Source: Bog-473 sp963753115
Lineage (GTDB): Bacteria > Actinomycetota > Acidimicrobiia > Acidimicrobiales > RAAP-2
Length of the DNA: 64,000 bases
Assembly (NCBI GenBank): GCA_963753115.1
Contig: CAVWBB010000022.1
Coordinates: 1 to 64,000 of the forward strand
Direction of reading: 5' to 3'
Made by a program: the position numbers and the translations under genes. The notes beneath the pieces were generated by a model that was not told the origin of the DNA, did no database searches, and worked only from the letters and a program-made list of their open reading frames with translations. This document shows positions 36,507 to 46,015 of the stretch, piece by piece. The stretch's first letter is position 1, and every line of letters begins with the position of its first letter.

Positions 36507-37484
36507 ATGTTGGCCTACGTCATGAGGCGTTTCCTCATCAGCCTCGTCGTTCTCTTCTTCGCGACGATCCTGGTCTTCCTTCTGGTCAGCACCGCAGGCG
36601 ATCCTCTGGCGCTGCTCCGTGCGAACCCGCATACTCCCCATTCGACGATCGTGGCCCGGGAGCACCTGCTGCATCTGAACGATCCGCTCTGGCAGCGCTA
36701 TTGGATCTGGTTCTCCAACGCGCTGCACGGGAATCTGGGCAACACCACCAAGGGCCAGGCGGTCGCCCCGCAGCTCTGGTCACACCTCTTCGTGACCCTG
36801 CGCATGGTGATCGTCGCCACCATCATTGCCATCCTCCTTGCGATAGGCCTCGGGGTCTGGGCGGCCGTACGGCAGAACAAGTTCGCCGACCACACGATCA
36901 CGGTCACGAACTTCGTGCTCCTGGCCACGCCGGTCTTCGTGCTCGGCCTCGCGCTGAAGGAATTCGTGGCCATTCCCATCAACCAACATGTGGGGAGCAC
37001 CGTCTTCTACACCGACGGCCAGCAGAGCCCGACCCTCAGCGGGTCGTTCTTCAGCCGACTGCCCGACTACGCCGGCCATACCGCGCTGCCGGCACTCACC
37101 CTGATTCTGGTCTCCTACTCGGCGTGGGCCATCTACCACCGCTCGTCGATGATCGAGACACTCGATGCCGACCACGTACGTCTGGCCCGGGCCAAGGGAT
37201 TGAGCCGCCGCCGGGTGCTGGTCCGCCACGTGTTGCGCAATGCGCTGATCCCCGTCACGACCGTCATCGCGCTGGACTTCGCCGCCGTGCTGGGCGGCGC
37301 CATCCTCACCGAGTACGTGTTCGGCTGGCAGGGGCTCGGGACGTGGTACATCACCGGTGTCACCACACTCGACGTCAACATCATGCTGGCCTACCTCCTG
37401 ATCACGGCGACGTTCGTCATCCTCTTCAACCTGCTCGCCGACATCCTCTACGGCGTGCTCGACCCGCGGATCCGCTATGCCTGA
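36507..37484 (+). CDS. Oligopeptide ABC transporter permease (OppB/DppB-like)
   Basis: 325-residue inner-membrane permease with six helices. The N-terminal MLAYVMRRFLISLVVLFFAT is the usual DppB opening. The EAA loop contacting the ATPase reads LARAKGLSRRRVLVRHVLRNALIP. It ends in the family-typical DILYGVLDPRIRYA. TAGACT lies exactly six bases before the ATG, so the permease has its own leaderless promoter downstream of the hairpin. Its end overlaps the next permease gene by 8 bp. Confidence 0.95.
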   Translation: MLAYVMRRFLISLVVLFFATILVFLLVSTAGDPLALLRANPHTPHSTIVAREHLLHLNDPLWQRYWIWFSNALHGNLGNTTKGQAVAPQLWSHLFVTLRMVIVATIIAILLAIGLGVWAAVRQNKFADHTITVTNFVLLATPVFVLGLALKEFVAIPINQHVGSTVFYTDGQQSPTLSGSFFSRLPDYAGHTALPALTLILVSYSAWAIYHRSSMIETLDADHVRLARAKGLSRRRVLVRHVLRNALIPVTTVIALDFAAVLGGAILTEYVFGWQGLGTWYITGVTTLDVNIMLAYLLITATFVILFNLLADILYGVLDPRIRYA

Positions 37485-38476
37485 GGAGGTCCGCGAGAAC
37501 TTCGTCATTCAGACGCCGGAGCACGTGGCCTCCGCCGAGGCCGGCATGCACACCCTGGCTTCGCCGGGAGCCGGACTCGGGTTGTCGGGTTCGGACACCT
37601 ACGGGCTGACCGGGGAGGCGAAGGGTCAGTTTCGCATCGTCCTCGGGCGCTTCGTCCACCAACGCCTGCCGATGATCGGTCTCTGCATCTTCGTGCTGAT
37701 GGCCCTCGGCTCGGTGCTCGTCGGGCACTTCTGGCAGTACAGCTACTCGACCATCACCAACAACCTGAACGACCCTCCGTCGTGGACCAACCCGTTCGGC
37801 ACCAACTCCATCGGCAACGACATGTTCGCCCAGGTGATGGCCGGAGTGGAGAAGGACATTGAGATCGCGCTGACGGTCGCCGCCATCGCGGTGTCTGATC
37901 GGCGTGACCATCGGTGCCATCGCCGGCTTCTACCGGGGGTGGGTGGACTCGCTTCTCATGCGTTTCGTCGACCTTGTGCTGGTGGTGCCGATTCTGGCCA
38001 TCCTCATCCTGCTCTCGTCCAAGCTGGCGAAGCAGTCCAGCAACTGGCTCGGCTTGGCCCTCATCATCGGGCTTCTGTCGTGGACCTACGTCGCCCGGCT
38101 GGTGCGGGCGGACTTCCTCTCGCTGCGCGAGCGAGACTTCGTGGAGGCCTCGCGGGCGCTCGGCGCGACGAACCGGCGCATCATCGTGAAGCACATGCTG
38201 CCCAACGCCATCGGGCCCATCATCGTCAACGCCACGCTGACGGTCGCGCTGAGCATCATTCTCGAGTCGACGCTGTCGTTCCTCGGGCTCGGTGTCCAGC
38301 CGCCGAACGTGTCGCTCGGGCTGCTCGTCAGCCAGGGTCAGGACTCCGCCACGACGGAGTGGTGGCTCTTCGTCTTTCCAGTCGCTTTCCTGATCATCCT
38401 GATCCTCTCCATCTTCCTCGTCGGCGACGGTCTGCGCGAGGCGTTCGACCCCAAGAAGAGCCGCGTGAGGGCATAG
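37477..38476 (+). CDS. Oligopeptide ABC transporter permease (OppC/DppC-like), frameshifted near 37894
   Basis: Repaired length ~332 residues. It has a cytosolic N-terminus, a first helix (IGLCIFVLMALGSVLVGHFW), the periplasmic NPFGTNSIGNDMFAQVMAG segment typical of OppC, and in the second frame the remaining helices with the EAA loop EASRALGATNRRIIVKHMLPN. One extra T near 37894 causes the break; removing it gives AAIAVLIGVTIGAIAGFYRG. It overlaps OppB upstream, and its TAG stop overlaps the GTG of the ATPase gene by one base. Confidence 0.92.
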
Positions 38477-39522
38477 TGCCTGAACCCGTCCTCCACGTTG
38501 AGCGTCTCGAGGTCGACTTCCCGACCAAGGACGGCGTCGTCCACGCGGTGCGCGGCGTGGACCTCTCCCTCGTTCCCGGCGAGGTCCTGGGCATCGTCGG
38601 CGAGTCAGGCTCGGGGAAGTCGGTGACCGCGCTGGCCGCAATGGGGCTGCTCCCCAAGAGCGCCCGGGTGCGAGGGTCCATCCGTTACGACGACACCGAA
38701 CTCCTCACCATGAAGGAGAAGCAGCTGACCCAGGTGCGCGGCACGGGCATCTCCATGATCTTCCAGGACCCGATGACGGCGCTGAACCCCGTCTACACCA
38801 TCGGATGGCAGATCACCGAGGCGATCCTGGCCCACCAGGACATCTCCAAGGATGCGGCCATGGCCCGCGCGGTCGAGCTGCTGGCCAAGGTCGGCATTCC
38901 CAATCCGTCTGAGCGGGTCGACAACTACCCGCACGAGTTCTCGGGCGGCATGCGGCAGCGAGCTGTCATCGCCATCGCCATGGCCAACGACCCCGACGTG
39001 ATTTTGGCCGACGAACCCACGACCGCGCTCGATGTGACCGTCCAGGCCCAGGTGCTCGACTCGCTCAAGACGGCGATGGCGGAGACCGGGGCCGCCCTCC
39101 TCCTCATCACCCACGACCTCGGCGTCATCGCGGGTCTGGCCGACCGCGTGCTGGTGATGTACGCCGGGCGGCCGGTCGAGATCGGGACCGCCGAGGACGT
39201 CTTCTACCGGCCATCGATGCCCTACACGCTGGGTCTGCTCGGCTCGCTGCCGCGACTCGACGGGGACGGATCGGCGCGGCTCCGACAGATCCCGGGCGCC
39301 CCTCCCTCCATGCTCGGCGACCGGACCGGCTGCCCGTTCGCCGCCCGTTGTCCGCTGGCCGCCGACATCTGCCGCGAGACCGAGCCCGAGCTCACCGTCG
39401 TGCCCTCCGTGACGTCGGCGCTCGGTGAGCACCGTGCCGCCTGTCACTTCGCGGAAGCCGTGGGCCGGGGGGATCACGGGCTGGTCTTCTCCGACGGCGC
39501 CGTGGACAACGTGATCGCATGA
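38476..39522 (+). CDS. Oligopeptide ABC transporter ATPase (OppD/DppD-like)
   Basis: 348-residue ABC ATPase. Walker A is GESGSGKSVTAL, the Q loop is in MIFQDPMTALNP, the signature is EFSGGMRQRA, Walker B/D loop is VILADEPTTALDVTVQAQ and the H switch is LITHDLGVIAG. The C-terminal oligopeptide-transporter extension has the Cys-rich GCPFAARCPLAADICR. The GTG start overlaps the preceding stop by one base (TAGTG). It pairs with OppF as the heterodimeric motor. Confidence 0.95.
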   Translation: MPEPVLHVERLEVDFPTKDGVVHAVRGVDLSLVPGEVLGIVGESGSGKSVTALAAMGLLPKSARVRGSIRYDDTELLTMKEKQLTQVRGTGISMIFQDPMTALNPVYTIGWQITEAILAHQDISKDAAMARAVELLAKVGIPNPSERVDNYPHEFSGGMRQRAVIAIAMANDPDVILADEPTTALDVTVQAQVLDSLKTAMAETGAALLLITHDLGVIAGLADRVLVMYAGRPVEIGTAEDVFYRPSMPYTLGLLGSLPRLDGDGSARLRQIPGAPPSMLGDRTGCPFAARCPLAADICRETEPELTVVPSVTSALGEHRAACHFAEAVGRGDHGLVFSDGAVDNVIA

Positions 39523-39546
39523 CGCACCACGGAGAACGGCCGCGAC

Positions 39547-40563
39547 GTGCCGGCACCACACAGGCGGTGTCGAGATCCGCCGCTGCTGGAGGTCACCGAC
39601 CTGGTCAAGGAGTTCCCACTGCGCGGCGGCACCTTCGTGCGTCGCCGGGTCGGCGCGGTCCACGCCGTCTCGGGCGTCTCGTTCAGCATCGCCCCCGGGG
39701 AAACCCTCGGCCTCGTCGGAGAATCGGGGTGCGGGAAGTCCACAACCGGTCGATCCGTGTTGCAGCTCACCCGACCGACCTCGGGCTCGGTCACGTTCGA
39801 GGGGACGGAGCTGACCGAGCTGGGCACCGCTGACATGCGAAGGATGCGCCGGGACATCCAGGTCGTCTTCCAGGACCCCTTCGCCTCGCTCGACCCCCGC
39901 ATCCCCATCGGACAGGCCATCGCCGAGCCCCTCCAGATCCACGGCGTGGGTGACCGGACGGCCATTCAACAACGCGTCGCCGAGATGCTCAAGCTGGTCG
40001 GCCTGGAGCCGTACCATGCCAACCGCTATCCCAACGAGTTCTCCGGGGGCCAACGCCAGCGGGTCGGGATCGCCCGGGCGCTGGCGCTCCAGCCCAAGCT
40101 GCTGGTGCTCGACGAACCGGTCTCCGCGCTCGACGTCTCCATTCAGGCGGGCGTGGTCAACCTGCTCGACGACCTGCAACACGAGCTCGGGGTCGCCTTC
40201 CTCTTCATCGCCCACGACCTGTCCGTGGTCCGGCACATCTCGGACCGGGTGGCCGTCATGTACCTGGGCAAGATCGTCGAAATCGGGAACCGTGCCGACG
40301 TCTACGAGCGTCCGGCCCACCCCTACACCCAGGCGCTCCTGTCGGCCGTGCCCATCCCCGACCCCAGGGCCGAGCGTGCCCGCAAGCACATCGTCCTCGA
40401 GGGCGACGTGCCGAGCCCGCAGTCACCGCCGTCGGGCTGCCGCTTCCGCACGCGCTGCTGGAAGGCCCAGGAGATCTGCGCCACCGAAGAGCCCGCCCTG
40501 GTCGACCGCGGCCAGGGCCACCCGGTCGCCTGCCACTTCGCCGAGGTCGCCACAGTCGTCTGA
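39547..40563 (+). CDS. Oligopeptide ABC transporter ATPase (OppF/DppF-like)
   Basis: 338-residue ABC ATPase. Walker A is GESGCGKSTTGRS, signature EFSGGQRQRVGI, Walker B LLVLDEPVSALDVS and H switch FIAHDLSVVRH. The C-terminal Cys-containing extension is GCRFRTRCWKAQEICA. The GTG at 39547 is used, but an ATG at 39519 overlapping the OppD stop (ATGA) would be natural if one base near the GTGTCGAG at ~39570 were surplus, as at other breaks in this window. Its 3' end lies opposite the end of the RNase HII frame for 141 bp. Confidence 0.93.
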   Translation: MPAPHRRCRDPPLLEVTDLVKEFPLRGGTFVRRRVGAVHAVSGVSFSIAPGETLGLVGESGCGKSTTGRSVLQLTRPTSGSVTFEGTELTELGTADMRRMRRDIQVVFQDPFASLDPRIPIGQAIAEPLQIHGVGDRTAIQQRVAEMLKLVGLEPYHANRYPNEFSGGQRQRVGIARALALQPKLLVLDEPVSALDVSIQAGVVNLLDDLQHELGVAFLFIAHDLSVVRHISDRVAVMYLGKIVEIGNRADVYERPAHPYTQALLSAVPIPDPRAERARKHIVLEGDVPSPQSPPSGCRFRTRCWKAQEICATEEPALVDRGQGHPVACHFAEVATVV

Positions 40564-41232
40564 GCGGCCGCGCCGCCCCTGCCCGCACCACGGGAGGTCG
40601 CGCAGGAAGGCCCAGCTGCGGCGGTGGATCGCCGTCGGTCCGTAGCCGCGCAGCGCCGCCTGGTGCACCGGCGACGGGTAGCCCTTGTTCCGCTCGAAGC
40701 CGTAGGCCGGGAAGTGGTCGGCCTCCTCGCGCATCATCCGGTCCCGCACCACCTTGGCCAGAACCGAAGCCGCCGCCACCGAGGCGCACTTGGCGTCGCC
40801 GTCGACGATCGGCCGCACCGTACCCTCGAACGGGTCGTCGGGGTGGCGCAGCAGGTCGACGGGACCGTCGACCAGGACGGCCTGGGGTGGCTCGCCGAGA
40901 CCGGCCAGCGCGCGCCGTGCCGCCACCCGGAGTGCCTCGGTCATGCCCCACTCGTCGCACTCGGCCGGCGAGGCGTGCCCGACCGACCACGCCTGGCACC
41001 ACCCGCCGACCGCGTCGAAGATCTCCTCGCGGCGCGCCTCGCTCAGCATCTTGGAGTCGCGCAGCCACGCCGGCATGGACCGCAACTGGACACGGGGGCG
41101 CACGATGGCGACGCCGACGGTGAGCGGCCCGGCCCAGGCGCCGCGGCCGACCTCGTCGAGACCGGCGACCGACTCGAAGCCCTGGGAGCGCAGGCGCCGC
41201 TCCTCCTTGAGATCCGGTGCGCAGACGGTCAT
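40423..41232 (-). CDS. rnhB: Ribonuclease HII with long C-terminal overlap
   Basis: 269-residue frame. The RNase H-type catalytic set is present: VAGLDEVGRGAWAGPL supplies Asp/Glu, VLVDGPVDLL, and DAKCASVAAASVLAKVVRDR. It removes RNA from DNA, including single misincorporated ribonucleotides. The family core ends at about residue 222 (SWAFLRDLPW). The remaining ~47 residues lie antisense to the end of OppF and look like non-selected frame, so either the true stop is masked by an error or the tail is a read-through. The ATG at 41232 is directly supported by the family N-terminus. Confidence 0.88.
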   Translation of the reverse strand: MTVCAPDLKEERRLRSQGFESVAGLDEVGRGAWAGPLTVGVAIVRPRVQLRSMPAWLRDSKMLSEARREEIFDAVGGWCQAWSVGHASPAECDEWGMTEALRVAARRALAGLGEPPQAVLVDGPVDLLRHPDDPFEGTVRPIVDGDAKCASVAAASVLAKVVRDRMMREEADHFPAYGFERNKGYPSPVHQAALRGYGPTAIHRRSWAFLRDLPWCGQGRRGRSDDCGDLGEVAGDRVALAAVDQGGLFGGADLLGLPAARAEAAARRR

Positions 41233-41268
41233 CGGGGCACACGCGCGCGCGCCTCGTACGATGGGGGC

Positions 41269-41508
41269 GTGATGACCGACGGGGGGGAAGGCGCGGAAGC
41301 GCAGACGCGGTCCCCGCTCGCGCCGGGGGCGAAGGTCGACGTGCGCAACCGCTTCCAGGGCACCTGGGTCCGGGGCTTCGAGATCGCCGAGGTCACCGAC
41401 GAGGGCTACCGCATCCGCCGCATGTCGGACGGGAGCGTCCTGGCCGAGCTGTTCTCACGCGACGATGTCCGCCGGGAGCGCACGCGTCAGGGCTTCTGGT
41501 GGCACTGA
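41269..41508 (+). CDS. Small conserved hypothetical protein
   Basis: 79-residue protein, charged and beta-rich (KVDVRNRFQGTWVRGFEIAEV, GYRIRRMSDGSVL), with the look of a small Tudor/SH3-like barrel. No named family is recognised. TACGAT lies six bases before GTG 41269, the leaderless promoter pattern; ATG 41272 is the very next codon. It is divergent from rnhB and almost touches the convergent GYD-domain gene. Confidence 0.65.
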   Translation: MMTDGGEGAEAQTRSPLAPGAKVDVRNRFQGTWVRGFEIAEVTDEGYRIRRMSDGSVLAELFSRDDVRRERTRQGFWWH

Positions 41509-41511
41509 GCC

Positions 41512-41811
41512 TCAGCCCTGCTGCGGCTTGAGCACACCCTCGATGTAGTCGTCGATCGGGATGGCCGAGAGCGTCAGCGTCTTGAGGGTCCCACGCGAGC
41601 CCAGGACCAATGCCACCCGGGCCATGGTGGTCTCGTCCGGCGCGTCGAGCACGGTGCAGAAGTCGTACTGGCCGAGCAGGGCCCATTGGGCCACCACGCG
41701 TACGCCCATGGCTTCCACTTCGGCGTTCACCGCCTTGAGGCGGCCGGGGTTCTCGGTGAGCGTCGCCGCCCCGTCCGGTCCCACCGTGGAGAGCATGAGG
41801 AACGTGGCCAT
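41512..41811 (-). CDS. GYD-domain protein
   Basis: 99-residue single-domain protein of the GYD family, a ferredoxin-like alpha/beta fold of unknown role. Key run: VVAQWALLGQYDFCTVLDAP, with GQYD in place of GxYD, and the C-terminal LKTLTLSAIPIDDYIE. TAGCGT lies exactly six bases upstream of the ATG, so the mRNA is probably leaderless. It is transcribed toward the small gene at 41269 and lies 48 bp after the acyl-CoA synthetase stop on the same strand. Confidence 0.82.
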   Translation of the reverse strand: MATFLMLSTVGPDGAATLTENPGRLKAVNAEVEAMGVRVVAQWALLGQYDFCTVLDAPDETTMARVALVLGSRGTLKTLTLSAIPIDDYIEGVLKPQQG

Positions 41812-41859
41812 GCCTGCACGCTACCGCAGGCGCACGGCCGCTCCACGGCCCGGTGCTCG

Positions 41860-43325
41860 TCAGCGCAACTCGGCCCGGACCACCTTGCCCAGCGCGTTGC
41901 GGGGCAGCTCGTCGACCAGGCGGACCTGGCGGGGACACTTGAACGGCGCCAGCTCGGCCGCCGCCAGCTCCTGCAGCGAGCCCAGGTCGGGGTCGCCGAC
42001 CACGAAGGCGACCACGGTCTCGCCCCACTCCGCCGAGGGCAGGCCGACGACGGCCACCTCCACCACACCGGGGTGGCGGGACAGGACCGCCTCGACCTCG
42101 GCCGGATAGACGTTGTGACCGCCGGTGATGATCAACTCGGTCCGGCGCCCGCGTACGGTCACGTAGCCGTCGTCCGCCACCGACACGAGGTCGCCGGTGG
42201 CGAACCAGTCACCGGGGTCGAAGGCGTCGCGGCCCCAGTACCCCCGGCAGAGCGATGGGCCGCGCACGAGCAGCTCCCCGATGCCCTGCTCGTCGGCGTC
42301 GTCCAGCGCGGCCTCCACACCCGGCAGGGGCAATCCGACCGAGCCGGGGCGGCGCTCGCCCACCAAGGGGTTGGACAGCGTGAGGAGGGTCTCGGTCATG
42401 CCGTAGCGCTCCAACACGGCGACCCCGTCGCCGGCCAGCTGCTGCCACAGGTCCGCGGCCAGCGGCGCCGACCCCGACACGCACAGGCGCAACGGCCCGA
42501 GCGCCGAAGCCCGACCGGACCCCGCCAGCCGGTGGTACATGGTCGGCACGCCGAAGAACATGGTGTTGGTCGACGCGGCAGCCAGGACCGCCGCCTCGTC
42601 GAAGCGGTCGAACACCGTGGTCGATGCGCCTGCGCTCAGCGTGCCGAACAGCCCGGCGCACAGGCCGTGCACGTGGAAGAGCGGCAACGCGAGGATGAGC
42701 CGGTCCGCCGAATCCCACTGCCAGGCCGCGCACAACGCAGCGACACCCGCCAGCAGCGAGGCGTGCGTGTGCACGGCGCCTTTGGGCTTCCCGGTGGTCC
42801 CCGAGGTGTACACGATCAGCGCATCGTCGCCGGGCTGGCGCGGCGGCAGTTCGGCGAGGGCCTCGGCGCGCCGCAGCAATGCGACACCAGGTCCTCGAGG
42901 CGCACGACCGCCGGGCCGACGGCAAAGGCATCCGGCCGATCGCGATCGCAGAGTGCCAGGACCGGCGCGGCGTCGGCGACCACGTGGTCGATTTCGGAGC
43001 CGGTGGCGGACGGGCTGAGCGGCACCAGCACGGCACCGCAGCGCAGCACGGCGAGGAGGGCCTCGACGGACGAGATGGTGGCCCGGGCACACCAGAGCAC
43101 CCGGTCGCCAGGGGCGACACCCCACTCGACGAGGGCCGAAGCCAGCGCAGCAGTGTGCGCGTCGAGCGTCGCCGCGTCCACGCGGCGGGTGTGGTCCCAC
43201 CCGTCCTCCAACACGGGTGCGTCCGGGTGGGCCGCCCACAGCCCGGCCCACACTTCCGGGAGCGTCCGGCCTGGTGCGACGGGCCGTCCGTCGGGCCACC
43301 CTGCGGCGGGGATCAGCGCCCTCAC
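41860..43325 (-). CDS. AMP-binding acyl-CoA synthetase, frameshifted near 42882
   Basis: Repaired length ~488 residues. The ANL-superfamily P-loop is VYTSGTTGKPKGAVHTHAS. Later motifs are GYGMTE-type (LERYGMTETLL), GDWFATGDLVSVADDGYV, RRTELIITGGHNVYPAEVE and the C-terminal catalytic Lys in LPRNALGKVVRAEL. It activates a carboxylic acid as acyl-AMP then acyl-CoA; this form resembles malonyl/medium-chain CoA ligases. The N-terminal part is in another frame to ~42882, where one missing base restores VRLEDLVSALLRRAEAL. It starts with GTG at 43325, divergent from the mannosidase by 32 bp. Confidence 0.88.
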
Positions 43326-43357
43326 CAGCGGTGACCGCAGGTCATAGTCTGGCGGTC

Positions 43358-46015
43358 ATGACCGCCCGCCGGATTGCCATCGTTCCGCACACGCACTGGG
43401 ACCGGGAATGGTACAAGTCCTACCAGGACTTCCGCCTCGCCCTGGTGGAACTCATCGACACCTTGCTCCCCCTGCTCGAGCGCGACGCCAGCTACCCGCA
43501 CTTCATGTTGGACGGGCAGATGGCCGTCGTCGACGACTACCTCGAGGTGCGTCCCGAAGCGGAGTCCCGCCTGCGGGCGCTGGCCGCGGCGGGCCGGGTC
43601 AGCATGGGTCCCTGGTACATCCTGATGGACGAGTTCCTCGCCTCCGGGGAGACGATCGTGCGCAACCTCCAGATGGGCCTCGGCCGGGGGGCGGCCTTCG
43701 GCGGGGTGATGGAGCTGGGCTACCTGCCCGACATGTTCGGCCACATCGCACAGATGCCCCAGATCCTCCGGTTGGCCGGCTTCCGCGACGCCGTGGTCTG
43801 GCGCGGCGTGCCCTCGCAGGTGACCAAGAACGCCTTCACGTGGGTATCCCCTGACGGCTCCGAGGTCCGGACCGAGTACTTGCCAGTGGGCTACGGCAAT
43901 GGTGCGGCGCTGCCCGACGACGCCAAGGCGCTGATCCGGCGCACCAGCGACAACGTGGCCGAGATCGCCGACTTCCTCATGGGCGACCTCCTCTGCATGA
44001 ACGGGTCCGACCACCTCATGCCCCAGCCAGGGCTCGGTCGAGTGGTGGCGGAGGCCAACGAGTTGCAGGACGAATTCGACTTCGAGGTGACCTCGTTCCC
44101 CGACTACCTGGCCGGCGCGCCGAGGGAAGGCTTGACGCGGGTGGAAGGCGAGCTTCGCTCGGGGGCCCGCGCCAACATGCTCATGGGCGTCACCTCGAAC
44201 CGGGTCGACGTCAAGCGGCGCGGTGCGCTGGCCGAGAGGGAATTGGAGCGCCGCGCCGAGCCCTTGGCGGCGCTCTTCCAGGCGCCCGCGGACTACCCGG
44301 ACCGCCTGTTGGAGCTCGCCTGGCTCGAGATGGTCCGCAACTCGGCCCACGACTCCATCTGCGCCTGCTCCGTCGACGACGTCGTCGACGCCGTGCTGCA
44401 CCGCTACGCCGAGGCTCGGGCCATCGCGGCGGGGCTGGCCGACCGCGCGGTCAAGACCTTCGCCCGCTCGCTGTCACAGGCCGGCCCGACGGTCCTCAAC
44501 TCCTCGTTCCGGGCCCGCGCCGGCATGGTGGAACTGGTGGTGCCGGCCGACGGCCCAGCCCCGGCGCACGTCCAGGTCCTGTCCGAGCGCGGTGGGCTGC
44601 CCGGATCGATGGTGCTCGACGCGGACACCGTCCGCACGGTGCTGGGGATGCTGCAAGGGCCGAAGATCAGCGACGACGCCTGGATCCACGCGGTACAGAT
44701 CGAGGACACGGAGGAGGGCTTCGACATCACCATCGCCGTCGGGACCGAGGAGAAGGCCGACGTCCCCATCGCCGAGGCCAAGCAGGACGTCTACACGAGG
44801 CTGGGGGCCCGGCCCGACGCCGTCGTCCGGGTGGGCATGGAGCAGCCGGCGACGCGCAAGATCGCCGCCCGTTCCGCCGAGGTCCCGGGCTACGGCTGGA
44901 ACGCGTTCGTGGCGGCGCCGCTGGCCCACCCGGTGGAGGTCAATGAAGCCGACGGAGCGGTCGCGCTGGCCAACGGGTTGGTGCGGATCGACATCGACCC
45001 CGCCACGGGCACCTTCGCGCTCGACGGCACGCCGGGTTACGGCCGCCTGGTGGACGGCGGCGACCTGGGTGATTCCTACAACTACTCACCGCCGCGCCAG
45101 GACGCGTTCGTGGACACGCCCCGTGCCGTGGCCGTCAAGGTCGACGAGCACGGACCCGTCCGGGCGCGCGCCCGCATCACCAGCTCCTACGACTGGCCCG
45201 ACCATGTGGACGGCTCCTCCCAGGCACGGGTGGGGAGCCATCCGGTCGACGTCGAGACCGTGGTGGAAGTGCGGGCCGACGAGGCCACCGTGCGGGTGAC
45301 GACCACGTTCGTGAACCCGAGTGGAGACCACCGCCTGCGAGTGCACCTGCCACTCCCCGAGCCGGCCCGTGAGTCGATGGCCGAGAGCGCCTTCACCGTG
45401 GTGACGCGCGGCCTGACCGCCGAGGGGCGTCCCGACGAATTCGGACTCCCCACCGCCCCGGCCAACCGCTTCGTCCGCGCCGGACGGCTCACCGTGGTCC
45501 ACGAGGGCGTGTGCGAGTACGAGCTCATCGACGTCGAAGGCGACGCGGCGCACACGGTGGCGCTGACCGTCCTGCGCTCGACCGGCATGCTGTCCCGCCT
45601 CGGCATGGCCTACCGCCCCTTCCCCGCCGGCCCGCTCACCCCGGTCGAGGGCCTGCAGATGCGGGGCAAGCAGGTGGAGCTGCGCTACGCGCTGGCCCTC
45701 GATTGCGCCGACCCCTACGGGCTGGCCGACGACGTCCTGCTCCCACTCGAGCCCGTCCAGAGCCTGGGCGGTGGGACGCGTCCGGCCTCGGGCAGCGAGC
45801 TGACCGTCCATGGCGCAGAGGTCAGTGCGCTCCATCGCGTTGCGGGTGTGCTCGAGGTCCGCGTCTTCAACCCGACTCCTGAGCCGACCGTGGTGTCGCT
45901 CCCCGGTCGTGCCGGTTGGCTCGTCGACCTGCGCGGCTATCCGGAGGCGTCCTTCGAAGGCTCGTTCGAGCTACGACCCTTCGGCATCGCCACGGCCCGA
46001 CTGCGCGACGTCTGA
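43358..46015 (+). CDS. GH38 alpha-mannosidase
   Basis: 885-residue cytosolic glycoside hydrolase family 38 enzyme. The zinc/substrate motif HTHWDREW is at residues 11-18. The nucleophile Asp region is YLPDMFGHIAQMPQIL, and CMNGSDHLMPQPGLG and RNSAHDSICACSVDDVV supply further active-site residues. The long C-terminal beta-sandwich domains are complete. Bacterial relatives such as MngB cleave mannosyl-glycerate or alpha-mannosides. TAGTCT lies seven bases before the ATG. There is no signal peptide, so an imported oligosaccharide or internal glycan is the substrate. The 3' end overlaps the convergent cyclase gene by 45 bp. Confidence 0.93.
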   Translation: MTARRIAIVPHTHWDREWYKSYQDFRLALVELIDTLLPLLERDASYPHFMLDGQMAVVDDYLEVRPEAESRLRALAAAGRVSMGPWYILMDEFLASGETIVRNLQMGLGRGAAFGGVMELGYLPDMFGHIAQMPQILRLAGFRDAVVWRGVPSQVTKNAFTWVSPDGSEVRTEYLPVGYGNGAALPDDAKALIRRTSDNVAEIADFLMGDLLCMNGSDHLMPQPGLGRVVAEANELQDEFDFEVTSFPDYLAGAPREGLTRVEGELRSGARANMLMGVTSNRVDVKRRGALAERELERRAEPLAALFQAPADYPDRLLELAWLEMVRNSAHDSICACSVDDVVDAVLHRYAEARAIAAGLADRAVKTFARSLSQAGPTVLNSSFRARAGMVELVVPADGPAPAHVQVLSERGGLPGSMVLDADTVRTVLGMLQGPKISDDAWIHAVQIEDTEEGFDITIAVGTEEKADVPIAEAKQDVYTRLGARPDAVVRVGMEQPATRKIAARSAEVPGYGWNAFVAAPLAHPVEVNEADGAVALANGLVRIDIDPATGTFALDGTPGYGRLVDGGDLGDSYNYSPPRQDAFVDTPRAVAVKVDEHGPVRARARITSSYDWPDHVDGSSQARVGSHPVDVETVVEVRADEATVRVTTTFVNPSGDHRLRVHLPLPEPARESMAESAFTVVTRGLTAEGRPDEFGLPTAPANRFVRAGRLTVVHEGVCEYELIDVEGDAAHTVALTVLRSTGMLSRLGMAYRPFPAGPLTPVEGLQMRGKQVELRYALALDCADPYGLADDVLLPLEPVQSLGGGTRPASGSELTVHGAEVSALHRVAGVLEVRVFNPTPEPTVVSLPGRAGWLVDLRGYPEASFEGSFELRPFGIATARLRDV

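Noticed and set aside
37477..39522. Fusion of OppC permease and OppD ATPase
   Set aside because: Same cause: the second half of OppC is in another frame from ~37894, and OppD has its own GTG start overlapping the OppC stop.
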